A model generated the notes under the pieces. That model searched no databases, was not told the DNA's origin, and saw only the letters and a program-made list of their open reading frames with translations. A program made the position numbers and the translations under genes. A stretch of 64,000 bases of DNA, taken from assembly GCF_009905545.1 (NCBI RefSeq), contig NZ_JAAALB010000014.1, positions 86,118 to 150,117 of the forward strand. Reading direction: 5' to 3'. The stretch is from Cellulophaga sp. BC115SP. GTDB lineage: Bacteria > Bacteroidota > Bacteroidia > Cytophagales > Spirosomataceae. This document shows, piece after piece, positions 52,136-61,580 of the stretch (within the stretch, counting starts at the first letter, position 1; every line of letters starts with the position of its first letter).

Positions 52136-52220
52136 TTGTATAAGCTTGAGGTCGAGAATATCCCCATGAACAACAAGAGTTGTTCTATTCAATTGCCAAT
52201 TTTAGTTTGTTAATAACTGT

Positions 52221-52255
52221 AAATCCTACTGCCTTTGGCGGTAGGATTTCTTTTT
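52221..52255 (+). terminator. Terminator after the ABC permease gene
   Basis: AAATCCTACTGCC (52221-52233) pairs with GGCGGTAGGATTT (52237-52249; one G:T), then CTTTTTG. Confidence 0.85.
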
Positions 52256-52270
52256 GAGTCATTATTTCAT

Positions 52271-52299
52271 AAAAAAAGCCCTTCACAAAGAAGAGCTTT
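52271..52299 (-). terminator. Terminator for the MBL-fold gene
   Basis: On the minus strand AAAGCTCTTC (52299-52290) pairs with GAAGGGCTTT (52284-52275; one mismatch) and ends in T7. It lies about 175 bases after the stop. Confidence 0.7.
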
Positions 52300-52474
52300 G
52301 GGTGATTTCTTACAATAAATTATTGGTTGCATTCTAGAAGGTCTGTGTTACAATCGAGCCTTTCTATACCGCTATCAACTTAGTTTGCTAATAACTGTAA
52401 AATCAGTCATTAACAAAAGTTAAGCAATTTCTCCGTATTATCAAATGGTGCTCACTTATTTTAATTTTTCTTAT

Positions 52475-53236
52475 TTACAAAACAAGTGATAATCCGTCAT
52501 AGGCCAATCGAATGTTGGAAGGTAATTCTTCTTCTACATCTGAGTGCATTCCCATTTGGTGGCTAATGTGCGTAATATAACCCATATCTGGTTTTACTTT
52601 TTCAAAAACCTCAACCGCTTCAGATAATGAAAAATGAGAAAGATGTTTCTCTCTTCGAAGTGCACCCAATACCAATACCTTCACGCCTTTGACTTTTGCC
52701 AACTCATGCGCAGAAATATAGTTGACGTCGGTAATGTAAGCGAAATCGCCAATACGATAGCCAAACACAGGAAGTTTGTAATGTAATACCTCTATAGGCA
52801 AAAAACTAACCCCTTCTATTTCAAAAGGTTGGTTTTCGATAGGACAAAGATTGATTTGAGGAATACCGGGATAGCGTATTTCGGCAAAAGCGTAAGCAAA
52901 CTCTCTTTTGATTTGTTCCAATACTTGATCACGACCGTAGACTGGCATATCTCTTTTCTGGAAAAAATTATATGCCCGCACGTCATCGAGTCCGGCGGTA
53001 TGGTCTTTGTGCTCATGCGTAAAAATCACGGCATCGAGCGTATGGATACGTTCCCTTAACATCTGCTGACGAAAATCCGGTCCAGCATCAATCACAAAAC
53101 TTTTTCCATCAACCTCTATATGGATCGCAGTGCGAAGACGTTTATCACGATAGTCCAATGATTGACACACTTCACAATTGCAGGCTATGACCGGAACGCC
53201 CTGTGAGGTACCTGTACCAAGAAAGGTAATTTTCAT
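52475..53236 (-). CDS. MBL-fold metallohydrolase, PhnP-like
   Basis: 253 residues from ATG 53236 (MKITFLGTGTSQGVPVIACN). The metal motif FTHEHKDHTAGLDD gives His74, His76, Asp78 and His79. Cys19, Cys21 and Cys24 in ACNCEVC match the extra zinc-binding cysteines of the PhnP-type phosphodiesterases. YITDVNYIS (~165) and ITHISHQMG (~230) hold the remaining ligands. It is likely a cyclic phosphodiesterase acting on small nucleotides or cyclic phosphates. There are no phosphonate genes nearby, so the substrate is open. Confidence 0.9.
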   Translation of the reverse strand: MKITFLGTGTSQGVPVIACNCEVCQSLDYRDKRLRTAIHIEVDGKSFVIDAGPDFRQQMLRERIHTLDAVIFTHEHKDHTAGLDDVRAYNFFQKRDMPVYGRDQVLEQIKREFAYAFAEIRYPGIPQINLCPIENQPFEIEGVSFLPIEVLHYKLPVFGYRIGDFAYITDVNYISAHELAKVKGVKVLVLGALRREKHLSHFSLSEAVEVFEKVKPDMGYITHISHQMGMHSDVEEELPSNIRLAYDGLSLVL

Positions 53237-53393
53237 GTAGAATAGCGTTGGGAAGTTGGTAAAACCAACCCGTATCAAACAAAAATACCAAAGGACTAGT
53301 CAAGAAGACCAATCCTTTGGGACATCTTTTTATCAGAAAATTTTATGTAAACAATGACAAAACCGAAGTACTATCCATTTACAAAAACTGGTA

Positions 53394-53765
53394 TTATTTC
53401 TCTGTAAGAGCCTTCACTTGAGCTACAAGAGCATCAAAGTTTAATGGCTTAGCCAACATATCGTTGAATCCCGCAGATTTAAAGTCATCCATCGTATAGT
53501 TACGAGCATTTCCTGTAATCGCGATAATTGGGATATTGGCTTTTTCAGCATCTGCTAACCCACGTACAGCTCTGGCGCAGTCCATTCCGTCCATTACTGG
53601 CATGTTGATGTCTAGCAATAAAATATCAAAATCTTCTTTTTCCATTGCATCTAATACCTGTTGGCCATTTTTCACAGAATGGATTTCAAAGTTTTGGAAT
53701 TCCAAAATCTTCTTAGCAAGGTTTTGAATGACTGAGCTATCTTCAGCGATGAGGACTTTCTTCAT
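53394..53765 (-). CDS. Single-domain response regulator
   Basis: 123 residues, only a CheY-like receiver domain. Glu8/Asp9 (AEDSS), phospho-acceptor Asp52 (LLLDINMPVMDG), Thr84 (AITGNA) and the KP lysine (LAKPLNF) are present. It has no output domain, so it works by protein contact, for example with a hybrid kinase or phosphorelay. No kinase is adjacent. It is transcribed alone. Confidence 0.93.
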   Translation of the reverse strand: MKKVLIAEDSSVIQNLAKKILEFQNFEIHSVKNGQQVLDAMEKEDFDILLLDINMPVMDGMDCARAVRGLADAEKANIPIIAITGNARNYTMDDFKSAGFNDMLAKPLNFDALVAQVKALTEK

Positions 53766-54034
53766 ATTTTTATGATAAATATTTGATTATTTTCGGGGTA
53801 AAGATATTACGACTTCAATATTGAGATTTTACTCCTTTTGTCTATAAAAGACTTAATTTATGTAAAAATACTTATTATTATGCAACTCTCTATCAATTTT
53901 TGAGACAAATTATCTTGAAATAAATGCGACTTACAACACCATTTAAGAGAATCTAAGCACTTTTGAATACTTCTTTTTGTCCTAAAGATTTATCCAAATG
54001 TTGACCAATTTAATAAAGATTTAGGAACTTTCCG

Positions 54035-55294
54035 TTATGGTGCGTCCTTAGTTATCTTTTTTTCTTCGTACAAAATCAAACAGTTCAAATCTACCACTCG
54101 CTCTGTGCCTTTCAACCCTAAGGTTTTCAGCTTATTAGGCACTACATCGTTGTAGTTTTGAAACCAGTCCAAATCTATCAAGGTAGTATCTGGAAGAGCT
54201 GTTTGGTTTAATACAGCCAAATTATTGACTAAGTGGGGGTTACTTTCTAAGTAACTCACTAAATCTTTGATTGTAAGTCCTTTCTGAATAATTCCTGTGC
54301 TATCGCTACTACTCACTACAACGCTCGAATCTGCCTTTTCCAAAACAAAGACCGTTTGACTTCTTGACTCAAATTTTGCCTTGAGTGGAAACAATTGCGC
54401 AAGTTGGTTCAATGCTAACTCAGGAACGCTTTTATCCATACTTTCTGGTATGTGAATCGTCAAACAATATTGATTGTTTGGGTCAGAAGCGTATTTGTTT
54501 TCGTCAGCAACCTCTAATTTAACCCTACTTTCTTTTTGATCATACAATATCTGATACATCAAAGGCAAGGTACAATTGGTAAATACCCAATGCTTTTCGG
54601 ATTCCTTGATAAATTCAGTAGATTTTCCCTCTGCATAAGGACTCAGACTAATGCGCAATTCATTGGCATCAGGTGTATTTTTAGCATTCGAAAAAACAGT
54701 AGAAACTTTGTTTGGAGAGGTATTATTGTTTGTAGTAGCGATCGAATTGGTATTTTGAAACTCCTGTTTCATCACAATCTCTACTTTCTGATTTCGAATC
54801 AACTTTCCTACGATTTCGGCATCGATTTCGTCAGGAGCAGTAAATGCTTTTACGACCCCATTTTTATCGATTACAACCGTATGCGGAATAAAATGATGGA
54901 AAAAGAGTTCATTGAGTTTATGCCCCCAATCCATCCCAAATAGGACATTGTGGATATTGCGTTTGGCAATAAAGGCATCTACTTTATCACGGTTTTCGTC
55001 CGAAATGGCAATAATTTCAACAGCATTGCCATATTGTTTTTTGATTCGCTCAAAATGGCTCAAAGAAGGAATACAAGGAGCACAATAAGTAGCCCAAAAC
55101 TCCAGAATAACGACTTTTCCTCGAAGTTCATGAAGGTTGATTACTTTCTCATTTCCTGAAGGAGTAATGACAGATACACCAAAGTCGGGACAAACTTTGC
55201 CAATAGTCGGAGGATCCACTTGTGACATAAAAGTTTGTGTCAAAGCGGACGTTGAAAGAAAAAGGAAATATAAAATAAAGGTTATATAACGCAT
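54035..55294 (-). CDS. TlpA-like thiol-disulfide oxidoreductase with long C-terminal domain
   Basis: 419 residues from ATG 55294 with a signal peptide (ITFILYFLFLSTSALTQ). The thioredoxin-fold domain (~27-170) has EFWATYCAPC with Cys71 and Cys74, typical of TlpA/ResA-type periplasmic reductases. The following ~250 residues are not thioredoxin-like; ELRISLSPYAEG and KGLTIKDLVSYLES recall the DUF3738-like region fused to redoxins in some Acidobacteria and Bacteroidota, but the match is weak. It could reduce cytochrome c or membrane-protein disulfides. Confidence 0.82.
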   Translation of the reverse strand: MRYITFILYFLFLSTSALTQTFMSQVDPPTIGKVCPDFGVSVITPSGNEKVINLHELRGKVVILEFWATYCAPCIPSLSHFERIKKQYGNAVEIIAISDENRDKVDAFIAKRNIHNVLFGMDWGHKLNELFFHHFIPHTVVIDKNGVVKAFTAPDEIDAEIVGKLIRNQKVEIVMKQEFQNTNSIATTNNNTSPNKVSTVFSNAKNTPDANELRISLSPYAEGKSTEFIKESEKHWVFTNCTLPLMYQILYDQKESRVKLEVADENKYASDPNNQYCLTIHIPESMDKSVPELALNQLAQLFPLKAKFESRSQTVFVLEKADSSVVVSSSDSTGIIQKGLTIKDLVSYLESNPHLVNNLAVLNQTALPDTTLIDLDWFQNYNDVVPNKLKTLGLKGTERVVDLNCLILYEEKKITKDAP

Positions 55295-55375
55295 AACAAA
55301 TCTACAAGTCGTAGTTAGGTTATTCAAAATTACAGTAAAGCGTAGAATATTGAAAATATTTTTGGGTGTAGCCTA

Positions 55376-55414
55376 TAAAAACAAAGTCTTTTGCCAAACA
55401 GACAAAAGACTTTG
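55376..55414 (-). terminator. Terminator after the DUF2911 gene
   Basis: CAAAGTCTTTTG (55382-55393) is perfectly complementary to 55403-55414; on the minus strand it ends in TTTTTAT. Confidence 0.85.
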
Positions 55415-55439
55415 CATATCACTCTAAATAACTGATTTC

Positions 55440-55958
55440 TTATTTTACGTTAAAAGCTACTGCAGCTTTATCCCAAGCCAAAGTTACTTTACCTGAGTTT
55501 TCAGCAGTAATTGTAAATTTCTCTGTCATAGCACCTGCTTTTGCTGGTACTGTTACACGCAAAGCATCATCTGACTCTTTGTAGTCATACGCACCCCATT
55601 GGTTTGATTTTTTGTTGAAAATAATCACCCATTCTTTTTCGCCAGGAATAGAGAACAAAGCATATTTGCCTGCTTTCAATGCTTTTCCTTCAACTGTTAC
55701 GTCTTTTGAAACTTCAAAAACTGTAGCTTCATTTGCACCAGTACGCCATACTTTACCATAAGGAGCCAAGTCACCAGCCCATACGTTACGACCTTTTACC
55801 GATGGTTGGCTATAGTCGATTTTGATTGTAGCGCCGTTTACTGTAGCTGTAGCAGTTGCTGGAGGAGATGGTCTTTTTGCTTTGTCACCTGCGCCATGTT
55901 GTGCTTTACCTACAAAAGCAATAAGAGTTAATAAGGATAAGAAAAGTAATTTTTTCAT
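55440..55958 (-). CDS. DUF2911-domain exported protein
   Basis: 172 residues. A signal peptide (LLFLSLLTLIAFVGKAQ) is followed by DYSQPSVKGRNVWAGDLAPYGKVWRTGANEA (start of the DUF2911 core, ~49-80) and AGKYALFSIPGEKEWVIIFNK (~97-117). The length is near the family's compact form. The function is unknown; DUF2911 proteins are common in Bacteroidota and appear periplasmic. It is preceded by a short AT-rich upstream and followed by a terminator. Confidence 0.87.
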   Translation of the reverse strand: MKKLLFLSLLTLIAFVGKAQHGAGDKAKRPSPPATATATVNGATIKIDYSQPSVKGRNVWAGDLAPYGKVWRTGANEATVFEVSKDVTVEGKALKAGKYALFSIPGEKEWVIIFNKKSNQWGAYDYKESDDALRVTVPAKAGAMTEKFTITAENSGKVTLAWDKAAVAFNVK

Positions 55959-56077
55959 TTGATAAAATGGTTTTGATTGAAAGTACTAAATGCTATTTCA
56001 TTTATGATATTAACGAAATTGAGGGCGAAAGTTCTTTAAAAACTTACTGAGTTTTTGATTTTTTCCCTGAACAACAC

Positions 56078-56917
56078 CTATTTCACGCTTTTCGGAGAAA
56101 ATTGTAAGATATAACCCGACTTCCCATTTCCTTCCGAGGAAATAAACAACTCACCCTGAGGCGTAAAGCATATTCCTTCTGGTTGTGTGTATAGGCTCGG
56201 ATCTAAGTCAGTAATGGCTTTTTTGTGACCATCTTCTGCCAATACTAGTAGTTTTTTACCCTGTGATGCTATGATATACATATCCCCCGTTAAAGGATGA
56301 ATTGCAATCCCTGAAGGACGAAATTCTTTACCACCTTTATCCGTTTTTACTTGAGCTTCGGGGATACCAATGTATTTGAACAAAGACTGATTGTTGAGAT
56401 TATAGGCATAAATCATCTTTACATCGTCTTTGTCTTTGCTTCTTTGTTTGGCAGCCAACAACAGGTAATTCTTTTTAGGGTCATAGCTCAACCCTTCATA
56501 TTCTTTAACGTCTTTGTGTGAGCAATCGAGGTCTCTTTCAAACGGTTCTTCGATTTTAAAACTATGAATTTTCCCATTACTCTTCATCACAAAAATCTCA
56601 TCTCCAACAACCTCCACTCCCTCATAGTCACCACATTTTCCGAAATCGACTTTCTTGACAATTTCTTTTTTGACAAAATCGTAAATAAAAAGCGTTCCTT
56701 CTTCGTCGTTGACACAAGCCAATTGATTTTTCTTATAAAAGGACAAACCCGAAATTTCGTCGAGTGCTCTAGGTAATAGATACTTTTGTACAGGTTTGTT
56801 TAAGTTGTAGGGAATACTTTCACCTTTAATCTCTTCTTTTTCAGCTTTATCTGCTTTTTTGGCAGAACAAGCCACTAAGAGACCAAGAGTACAAAATCCC
56901 AAAATAAGTTTTTTCAT
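56078..56917 (-). CDS. SdiA-regulated-like beta-propeller lipoprotein
   Basis: 279 residues. The lipoprotein leader KLILGFCTLGLLVAC has Cys17 in LLVACS. A six- or seven-bladed propeller follows: ISGLSFYKKNQLACVNDEEG (~55-74), YEGVEVVGDEIFVMKSNG, YEGLSYDPKKNYLLLAAK, SGIAIHPLTGDMYIIASQGK and PEGICFTPQGELFISSEGNG (C-terminal). This pattern is the SdiA-regulated/YjiK-like fold, with unknown substrate. It may be an esterase-like or structural surface protein. It is transcribed away from the SelW-like gene spacer. Confidence 0.83.
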   Translation of the reverse strand: MKKLILGFCTLGLLVACSAKKADKAEKEEIKGESIPYNLNKPVQKYLLPRALDEISGLSFYKKNQLACVNDEEGTLFIYDFVKKEIVKKVDFGKCGDYEGVEVVGDEIFVMKSNGKIHSFKIEEPFERDLDCSHKDVKEYEGLSYDPKKNYLLLAAKQRSKDKDDVKMIYAYNLNNQSLFKYIGIPEAQVKTDKGGKEFRPSGIAIHPLTGDMYIIASQGKKLLVLAEDGHKKAITDLDPSLYTQPEGICFTPQGELFISSEGNGKSGYILQFSPKSVK

Positions 56918-56939
56918 AGGAGTTTCTTTATACGTGATG

Positions 56940-57040
56940 AATTATAGGATTGCGGATTTTGGATGTTGGATTTCGGAATTACAAACTACCTTCTTATTTT
57001 AAGAAACTGTATTTCAAGCATTTCTGAAATCCGTAATTGT
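56940..57040. repeat. Imperfect repeat of the GATTTCGGA family
   Basis: GGATTTTGGATGTTGGATTT then CGGAATTAC on the left and CTGAAATCCGTAATTG on the right. The words match the families at 1722, 3843 and 13304. Confidence 0.45.
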
Positions 57041-57071
57041 TAAAGTCCTTAGGACAGAACCATTATTTACT

Positions 57072-57371
57072 TTAACTTTTGTTTTTATCCGAATGCCCAA
57101 GGCTTTTTTCTGGACAAACTTTATCTCGCACCAATTGCTTTAATTCTTTAATTTCGGGAAAACGTCCTTCTCGTTTTCGGTCAAAAAGAATTTCCTCTTC
57201 GACCATAATAGTAAATCGTCCTGCAATTTCGGAAGGAATCAACGCTACTTCGCCCAAATCCTCCGCAAAGGTAGTCAGTAACTCCTGAGCCATCCAAGCC
57301 GAACGCATTAGCCAATTACATTTCGGACAGTATTCTATCGACAAACGAGGTTTTATTCGGATTGTTGTCAT
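57072..57371 (-). CDS. SelT/SelW/SelH-family (Rdx) selenoprotein-like protein
   Basis: 99 residues. EYCPKCNWLMRSAWMAQELL has the CxxC redox pair Cys15 and Cys18, here Cys-x-x-Cys instead of Cys-x-x-Sec. LIPSEIAGRFTIMVEEEILFDRKREGRFPEI (about 44-74) is the RdxA-type second half. It resembles the SelW-like thioredoxin-fold redox proteins of bacteria. A cytoplasmic role in redox is likely; the partner is unknown. Confidence 0.87.
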   Translation of the reverse strand: MTTIRIKPRLSIEYCPKCNWLMRSAWMAQELLTTFAEDLGEVALIPSEIAGRFTIMVEEEILFDRKREGRFPEIKELKQLVRDKVCPEKSLGHSDKNKS

Positions 57372-57388
57372 TTTGGTATGAGTTTTAG

Positions 57389-57456
57389 AGGGTATAGGGG
57401 TTAGGCAAAAAGTTAAAATATTTTTCTGATGCCTCTTTGCCTAACCCCTATACCCT
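57389..57456 (-). terminator. Perfect 21-bp inverted repeat after the DUF5916 gene
   Basis: 57389-57409 is perfectly complementary to 57436-57456, with a 26-base loop. It begins four bases after the DUF5916 stop and has the TTTGCCTAACCCCTATACCC words of a dispersed family. It may terminate DUF5916 transcription. Confidence 0.7.
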
Positions 57457-57459
57457 ATT

Positions 57460-59691
57460 TTACACATTCCACCAATACGTCATTTTCAGAACGATGGCAC
57501 GGTCTTTTATGCCGAAAGAGTTCGGAACATAATTGTCGGTGTACACCAAGAAAATATCCGATGCTGGTTTATATCGCCATTGTAAGCGTGTATTGAGGTT
57601 TACATTTTTTTGTTGCTCGTTGTATTGAAAATACGTTGTCCAATACAAGTTGTTGGTAAAAGTAATATCCACTTTCGAACGAACCAACCAAAATGTTTCG
57701 GATTGTTTTGAAACAATATCGGTCTTGCTGTTCATCACTGATACATTTTGAATATTGTTGTAGTCTGCGCCAACTGAAAAACTTACATAAGGCTGAAAAC
57801 GATACCCTACAAGCCCTGTAATCCCCACGCGAGAGCCATCGCCATAATAGCCTCCTACTCGTGTAGACAAGGTGTATGTCAATAGTCTTTTAGAAGTAGA
57901 AACATAATCAAAACCCGCTGAATTCCATGAATGCTCACTTTGATTTGCTACATAATACTCGGAAGAATAAGGATTGAGCGGATTAAACTTAAACTGCAAT
58001 TGCACATAATCTTTGGCTGTCCATAAAGTCAAGGCACTTCTATTTTTCATTTGAATCGCATAAGCGAAAACATTTGTGTAATCGGTTAGTTTGCTGTTGG
58101 TATTCCAATAATTGACAGATTCTACCGACGGTCCGTGTACAAATACCTTGCTTGAAGCACTTTTAGGGTATAACAAATAAGAAATATCTGGATCTATTTT
58201 GAAGTAACCTACACGAGGTACATATCCCACTTCAGCATTGTAGTTTTTTCCAACATATTCATGTTGCCACTGCACGACCCAATGGGTTCCATTATGAGTT
58301 AGGTTTACAGCCTGCACATAGTCATCACCCGAACTTGTAGTGTTTGAAGTAAGAGACTTCGGAGTAAATGATTTTAGCAATAACAATTTACCTGTCCATA
58401 GATTACTGGCTGAAGCCAAGTTGTATTCAAATCCAAGATTTCGATTATACTGAGTGTAGCCTATATGTTTGTTTTCATCGAAATTCAAAGACTCTTTATT
58501 CAAAAACATTAACCCGATATTCGAACGGGAAAATATCTTTTGTTGAAGTACCAAGGTCGAGAAGTTTTGGGTCGGTTTGTTGATTCCACTATTAGGGTCG
58601 GTTTGCATATCCATCAAACCAATACGTAAGTTATTATTGATTTTTCCACTCAAACGAGCGCCAAATTGAATTGGTGAACCCAAACCAATACGACGAGAAA
58701 AGAAAGGGCGAATAGTTTTGAATCCAAAGTTGTTGAACAAATCGGAGTTTTCGAGAAAAAATTGTCGTCTTTCAGGAAAAAACAACTCAAAACGGTCTAG
58801 GTTTGTTACTTGCTGGTCGACATCTACCTGTGAGAAATCAGGGTTTACCGTCAAGTCTAAATTCAGTGCCGAAGATACTGCGATTTTGGCATCTACTCCA
58901 ACGTCTTTTCTGATCGTCGCATCAGTTCCCTTGGCGTAGTCTTTGTTTACACCCGTCAAGGCATACGGAATAATCGAGAAATTGTTTTTGGGCGTTGGCG
59001 GTGGTGTATCCCACACCAGAGAACCTGTATATGCCAAAGTAATACTGAAAAACTGTTTGGGAATTCGTGCCCATGAGGACTTTTCATTTGACTTTAAATC
59101 CAAACGGCTAAAATTCATTCCCCAACGAGTTTCTCCAGCTTTGTAACGAAGCGTTTTGAAAGGAATCGCAGCCTCCAAAATCCAGTAGTCACCCATATAC
59201 TTAGTGGCGGAATACCATTTGTTATCCCAGTTTGGATTAAGGTTAGTTCCCTCCGAAATAATACCATCAAACTGTGCGCCTGCGGCATTGGTTCCAAAGA
59301 CAAAACCATTGGTCAGGTCATTAAAAGGTTCTAAAATCAGCCATAGATTATCGTTATTCCCAAAGTTAAAATCCCTTTTCAAAGACTCTACGATGTAAGA
59401 TTTATTCTTGATAGATTCATGGCAAATTGCCGCCACATACAAAAAGTGCTCGTCATAGGTAAAACGGAATTCAGTTTTACCCTGAGCCTTTGCTGTGTCT
59501 GTAGGAGTTATCATCCAAAAATCACCACCCAGTTGGGTATCTTTCCAAGCTGCATCGTCGAGATTTCCATCAATATGAATTTTACCTGTAGCAGGCTTGA
59601 TATGATATTGAGTTGACTCATTAATTTTTTGGGCTTGAGTCATTAGAATGTTAATGAATAAAATAGAAAGTAGTAGTAAAGTTTTCTTCAC
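57460..59691 (-). CDS. DUF5916-domain outer-membrane protein with CBM9-like N-terminus
   Basis: 743 residues. A signal peptide (LLLLSILFINILMTQAQ) is followed by KIHIDGNLDDAAWKDTQLGG (~37-56), a carbohydrate-binding family 9-like domain. The rest is beta-rich DUF5916: FELFFPERRQFFLENSDLF (~320-338), FFSRRIGLG, and repeated amphipathic strands to a final aromatic-ended strand (ILKMTYWWNV), suggesting an outer-membrane barrel. The function is unknown; neighbours are unrelated. Its spacer upstream is 470 bases. Confidence 0.87.
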   Translation of the reverse strand: MKKTLLLLSILFINILMTQAQKINESTQYHIKPATGKIHIDGNLDDAAWKDTQLGGDFWMITPTDTAKAQGKTEFRFTYDEHFLYVAAICHESIKNKSYIVESLKRDFNFGNNDNLWLILEPFNDLTNGFVFGTNAAGAQFDGIISEGTNLNPNWDNKWYSATKYMGDYWILEAAIPFKTLRYKAGETRWGMNFSRLDLKSNEKSSWARIPKQFFSITLAYTGSLVWDTPPPTPKNNFSIIPYALTGVNKDYAKGTDATIRKDVGVDAKIAVSSALNLDLTVNPDFSQVDVDQQVTNLDRFELFFPERRQFFLENSDLFNNFGFKTIRPFFSRRIGLGSPIQFGARLSGKINNNLRIGLMDMQTDPNSGINKPTQNFSTLVLQQKIFSRSNIGLMFLNKESLNFDENKHIGYTQYNRNLGFEYNLASASNLWTGKLLLLKSFTPKSLTSNTTSSGDDYVQAVNLTHNGTHWVVQWQHEYVGKNYNAEVGYVPRVGYFKIDPDISYLLYPKSASSKVFVHGPSVESVNYWNTNSKLTDYTNVFAYAIQMKNRSALTLWTAKDYVQLQFKFNPLNPYSSEYYVANQSEHSWNSAGFDYVSTSKRLLTYTLSTRVGGYYGDGSRVGITGLVGYRFQPYVSFSVGADYNNIQNVSVMNSKTDIVSKQSETFWLVRSKVDITFTNNLYWTTYFQYNEQQKNVNLNTRLQWRYKPASDIFLVYTDNYVPNSFGIKDRAIVLKMTYWWNV

Positions 59692-60161
59692 AGTTTAGCT
59701 GTTGTTAAATGTTAAGGTAATCTAGCAAAGGTAAAATAATTACTTAGAAATATATGGTAAGGGTGTGATGCCTTATGAGGGAATTACTCACCGAATAAGT
59801 ACTCAAGTACATCACAAAAAACAAACCTTAAAGCAATTTGATTAAAGTAATTCTTCACTTATCCATTATTTCATCAGTAAAAATACGTATTAAGAACCTC
59901 AAAATTAAGTCAGCTTTTTCGAATCACCTCCACAATTTCAGGATAGTTTTTACCTTTTAATCATTTTCTTATTTTATCCTATCTGGGCATTTACCAAGTA
60001 TTTCTGCTAAAAGGTTATTTGGAACTAAAAGCCTTATTCAGTAATTTGTAGTACCGTGTGTTTGACAAATTGGCGTAATTCAAACTTTTACGCCACAGTT
60101 CACATACTTTTTTCACTTACTAAAAAGAAGTTTATCTCTTCTAAAATCAAACCCATTTTCT
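59692..60161. other. Divergent spacer between DUF5916 and APC permease genes
   Basis: 470 bases with no gene. TGGCGTAA (60071-60078) and TTACGCCA (60088-60095) form an 8-bp inverted repeat about 67 bases before the permease start and could be an operator. No consensus promoter was found. Confidence 0.4.
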
Positions 60162-61580
60162 ATGCAAAACAACTCCGAAAAACAAGGAAAACTCGTTCAA
60201 ACTATCGGACTTACCTCGGCTATTGTACTTGTAATCAGCTCTGTAATTGGTACAGGAGTATTCAAAAAAATAGCTCCAATGTCTGCTGAGTTGCAGTCTC
60301 CTGGACTTGTTCTTACAGCTTGGCTTGTAGCGGGTTTAATTAGTTTGGCAGGTACGCTCAGCAATGCCGAAGTGGCAAGTATGTTGGCAGATTCGGGAGG
60401 AGATTTTGTGTATTATCGTAAAATTTACAATCGCTTTTTTGCCTTTCTTTTCGGCTGGACCAACTTTGCCGTTATACGTACAGCCTCGATTGCTTCTATT
60501 GCTTACGTGTTTGCTCAATCTCTGAATAGTTTAATTCCTATTCCTAACTCATCGCCCGAGATGAGCGAAATGAGTTTTTTAGGACTGCATTTTCTGGATA
60601 ATCTAGGTATCAAACTTGTCGCTATTGCCTTAATCGTATTTCTCACATATTTTAATACAAAAGGTCTAAAACTGGGTGAAAAACTTAGTAATACCCTTGT
60701 GACTCTAATGATCATTGTCATGCTTGGCATTATCATTTTGGGACTTACTTCGAGTGTGGGCAACTGGGAATATCTCAAACAAAATAGTGTCAAATTCAAT
60801 CCAGAAGAAATGCAAGGCGGTACTTTGTTCAAGGCATTGGCATTGGCATGTTTGAGTGCTTTTTGGGGATATGAAGGTTGGAATAGCGTAGGGTATATTG
60901 GTGGGGAAATCAAAAATCCACAAAGAAACCTTCCTTTGGCGCTGACCATAGGTATGATAATCATTATTGCAATGTATATGATGATGAACTTTGTGTACTT
61001 GTATATTTTACCAATTGACGAGTTTATCAAAATTCACGAGACAAAAAATGGTATTGGCGCTGTGGCGGTGGTTACGCATTTTCTTGGCTCATGGGGAGGC
61101 GTCTTGATTTCATGTTTGATTTTGGTGACTACCTTCAATTGTACTAGTAGCACGATTTTATTAGCATCTCGTCTATTTTATGCTATGTCGCACGAGAAAA
61201 TGTTCTTTAAACATGTAGACTATATTCATCCTAAATATAATACACCTTCGAAGGCATTGGCTCTACAAGCCGTTTGGGCATCGTTATTGGTACTATCTGG
61301 AACTTTCGACCAGTTGACAGATATGTTGATTTTTGCTGCCTTTATTTTCTATGGGGCTACAACGTTTGGCGTATTTATATTACGTAAAAAAATGCCCGAT
61401 GCGCCTCGTCCATACAAAGTAATCGCTTATCCATTTGTTCCTGCGATTTTTATTCTTTTCTGTATTGTTCTTTTAGTAAATACCTTGATGGAGCGTCCCA
61501 ATGAAGCTTTAATTGGACTAGGACTCATGGCAACGGGACTTCCTTTTTATTTTTACTGGAAAAGTAAGGAGGGTAATTGA
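60162..61580 (+). CDS. APC-family amino acid permease
   Basis: 472 residues with about 12 membrane helices. The N-terminal AIVLVISSVIGTGVFKK (~20-36) with the GTG-type substrate-binding break is a hallmark of the amino acid-polyamine-organocation family. GYEGWNSVGYIGGEIKNPQRNLP (~234-256) is the conserved helix-loop region, and SSTILLASRLFYAMSHEKMF the helix 8-9 loop. A LAT/YhdG-like substrate range (neutral amino acids) is likely, but specificity cannot be deduced. Convergent with the HAD phosphatase gene. Confidence 0.92.
   Translation: MQNNSEKQGKLVQTIGLTSAIVLVISSVIGTGVFKKIAPMSAELQSPGLVLTAWLVAGLISLAGTLSNAEVASMLADSGGDFVYYRKIYNRFFAFLFGWTNFAVIRTASIASIAYVFAQSLNSLIPIPNSSPEMSEMSFLGLHFLDNLGIKLVAIALIVFLTYFNTKGLKLGEKLSNTLVTLMIIVMLGIIILGLTSSVGNWEYLKQNSVKFNPEEMQGGTLFKALALACLSAFWGYEGWNSVGYIGGEIKNPQRNLPLALTIGMIIIIAMYMMMNFVYLYILPIDEFIKIHETKNGIGAVAVVTHFLGSWGGVLISCLILVTTFNCTSSTILLASRLFYAMSHEKMFFKHVDYIHPKYNTPSKALALQAVWASLLVLSGTFDQLTDMLIFAAFIFYGATTFGVFILRKKMPDAPRPYKVIAYPFVPAIFILFCIVLLVNTLMERPNEALIGLGLMATGLPFYFYWKSKEGN

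Larger units (their letters stand above)
52136..52474. other. Spacer with two terminators
   Basis: No gene is seen. It holds one hairpin per strand for the convergent ABC permease and MBL-fold genes. Confidence 0.6.
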
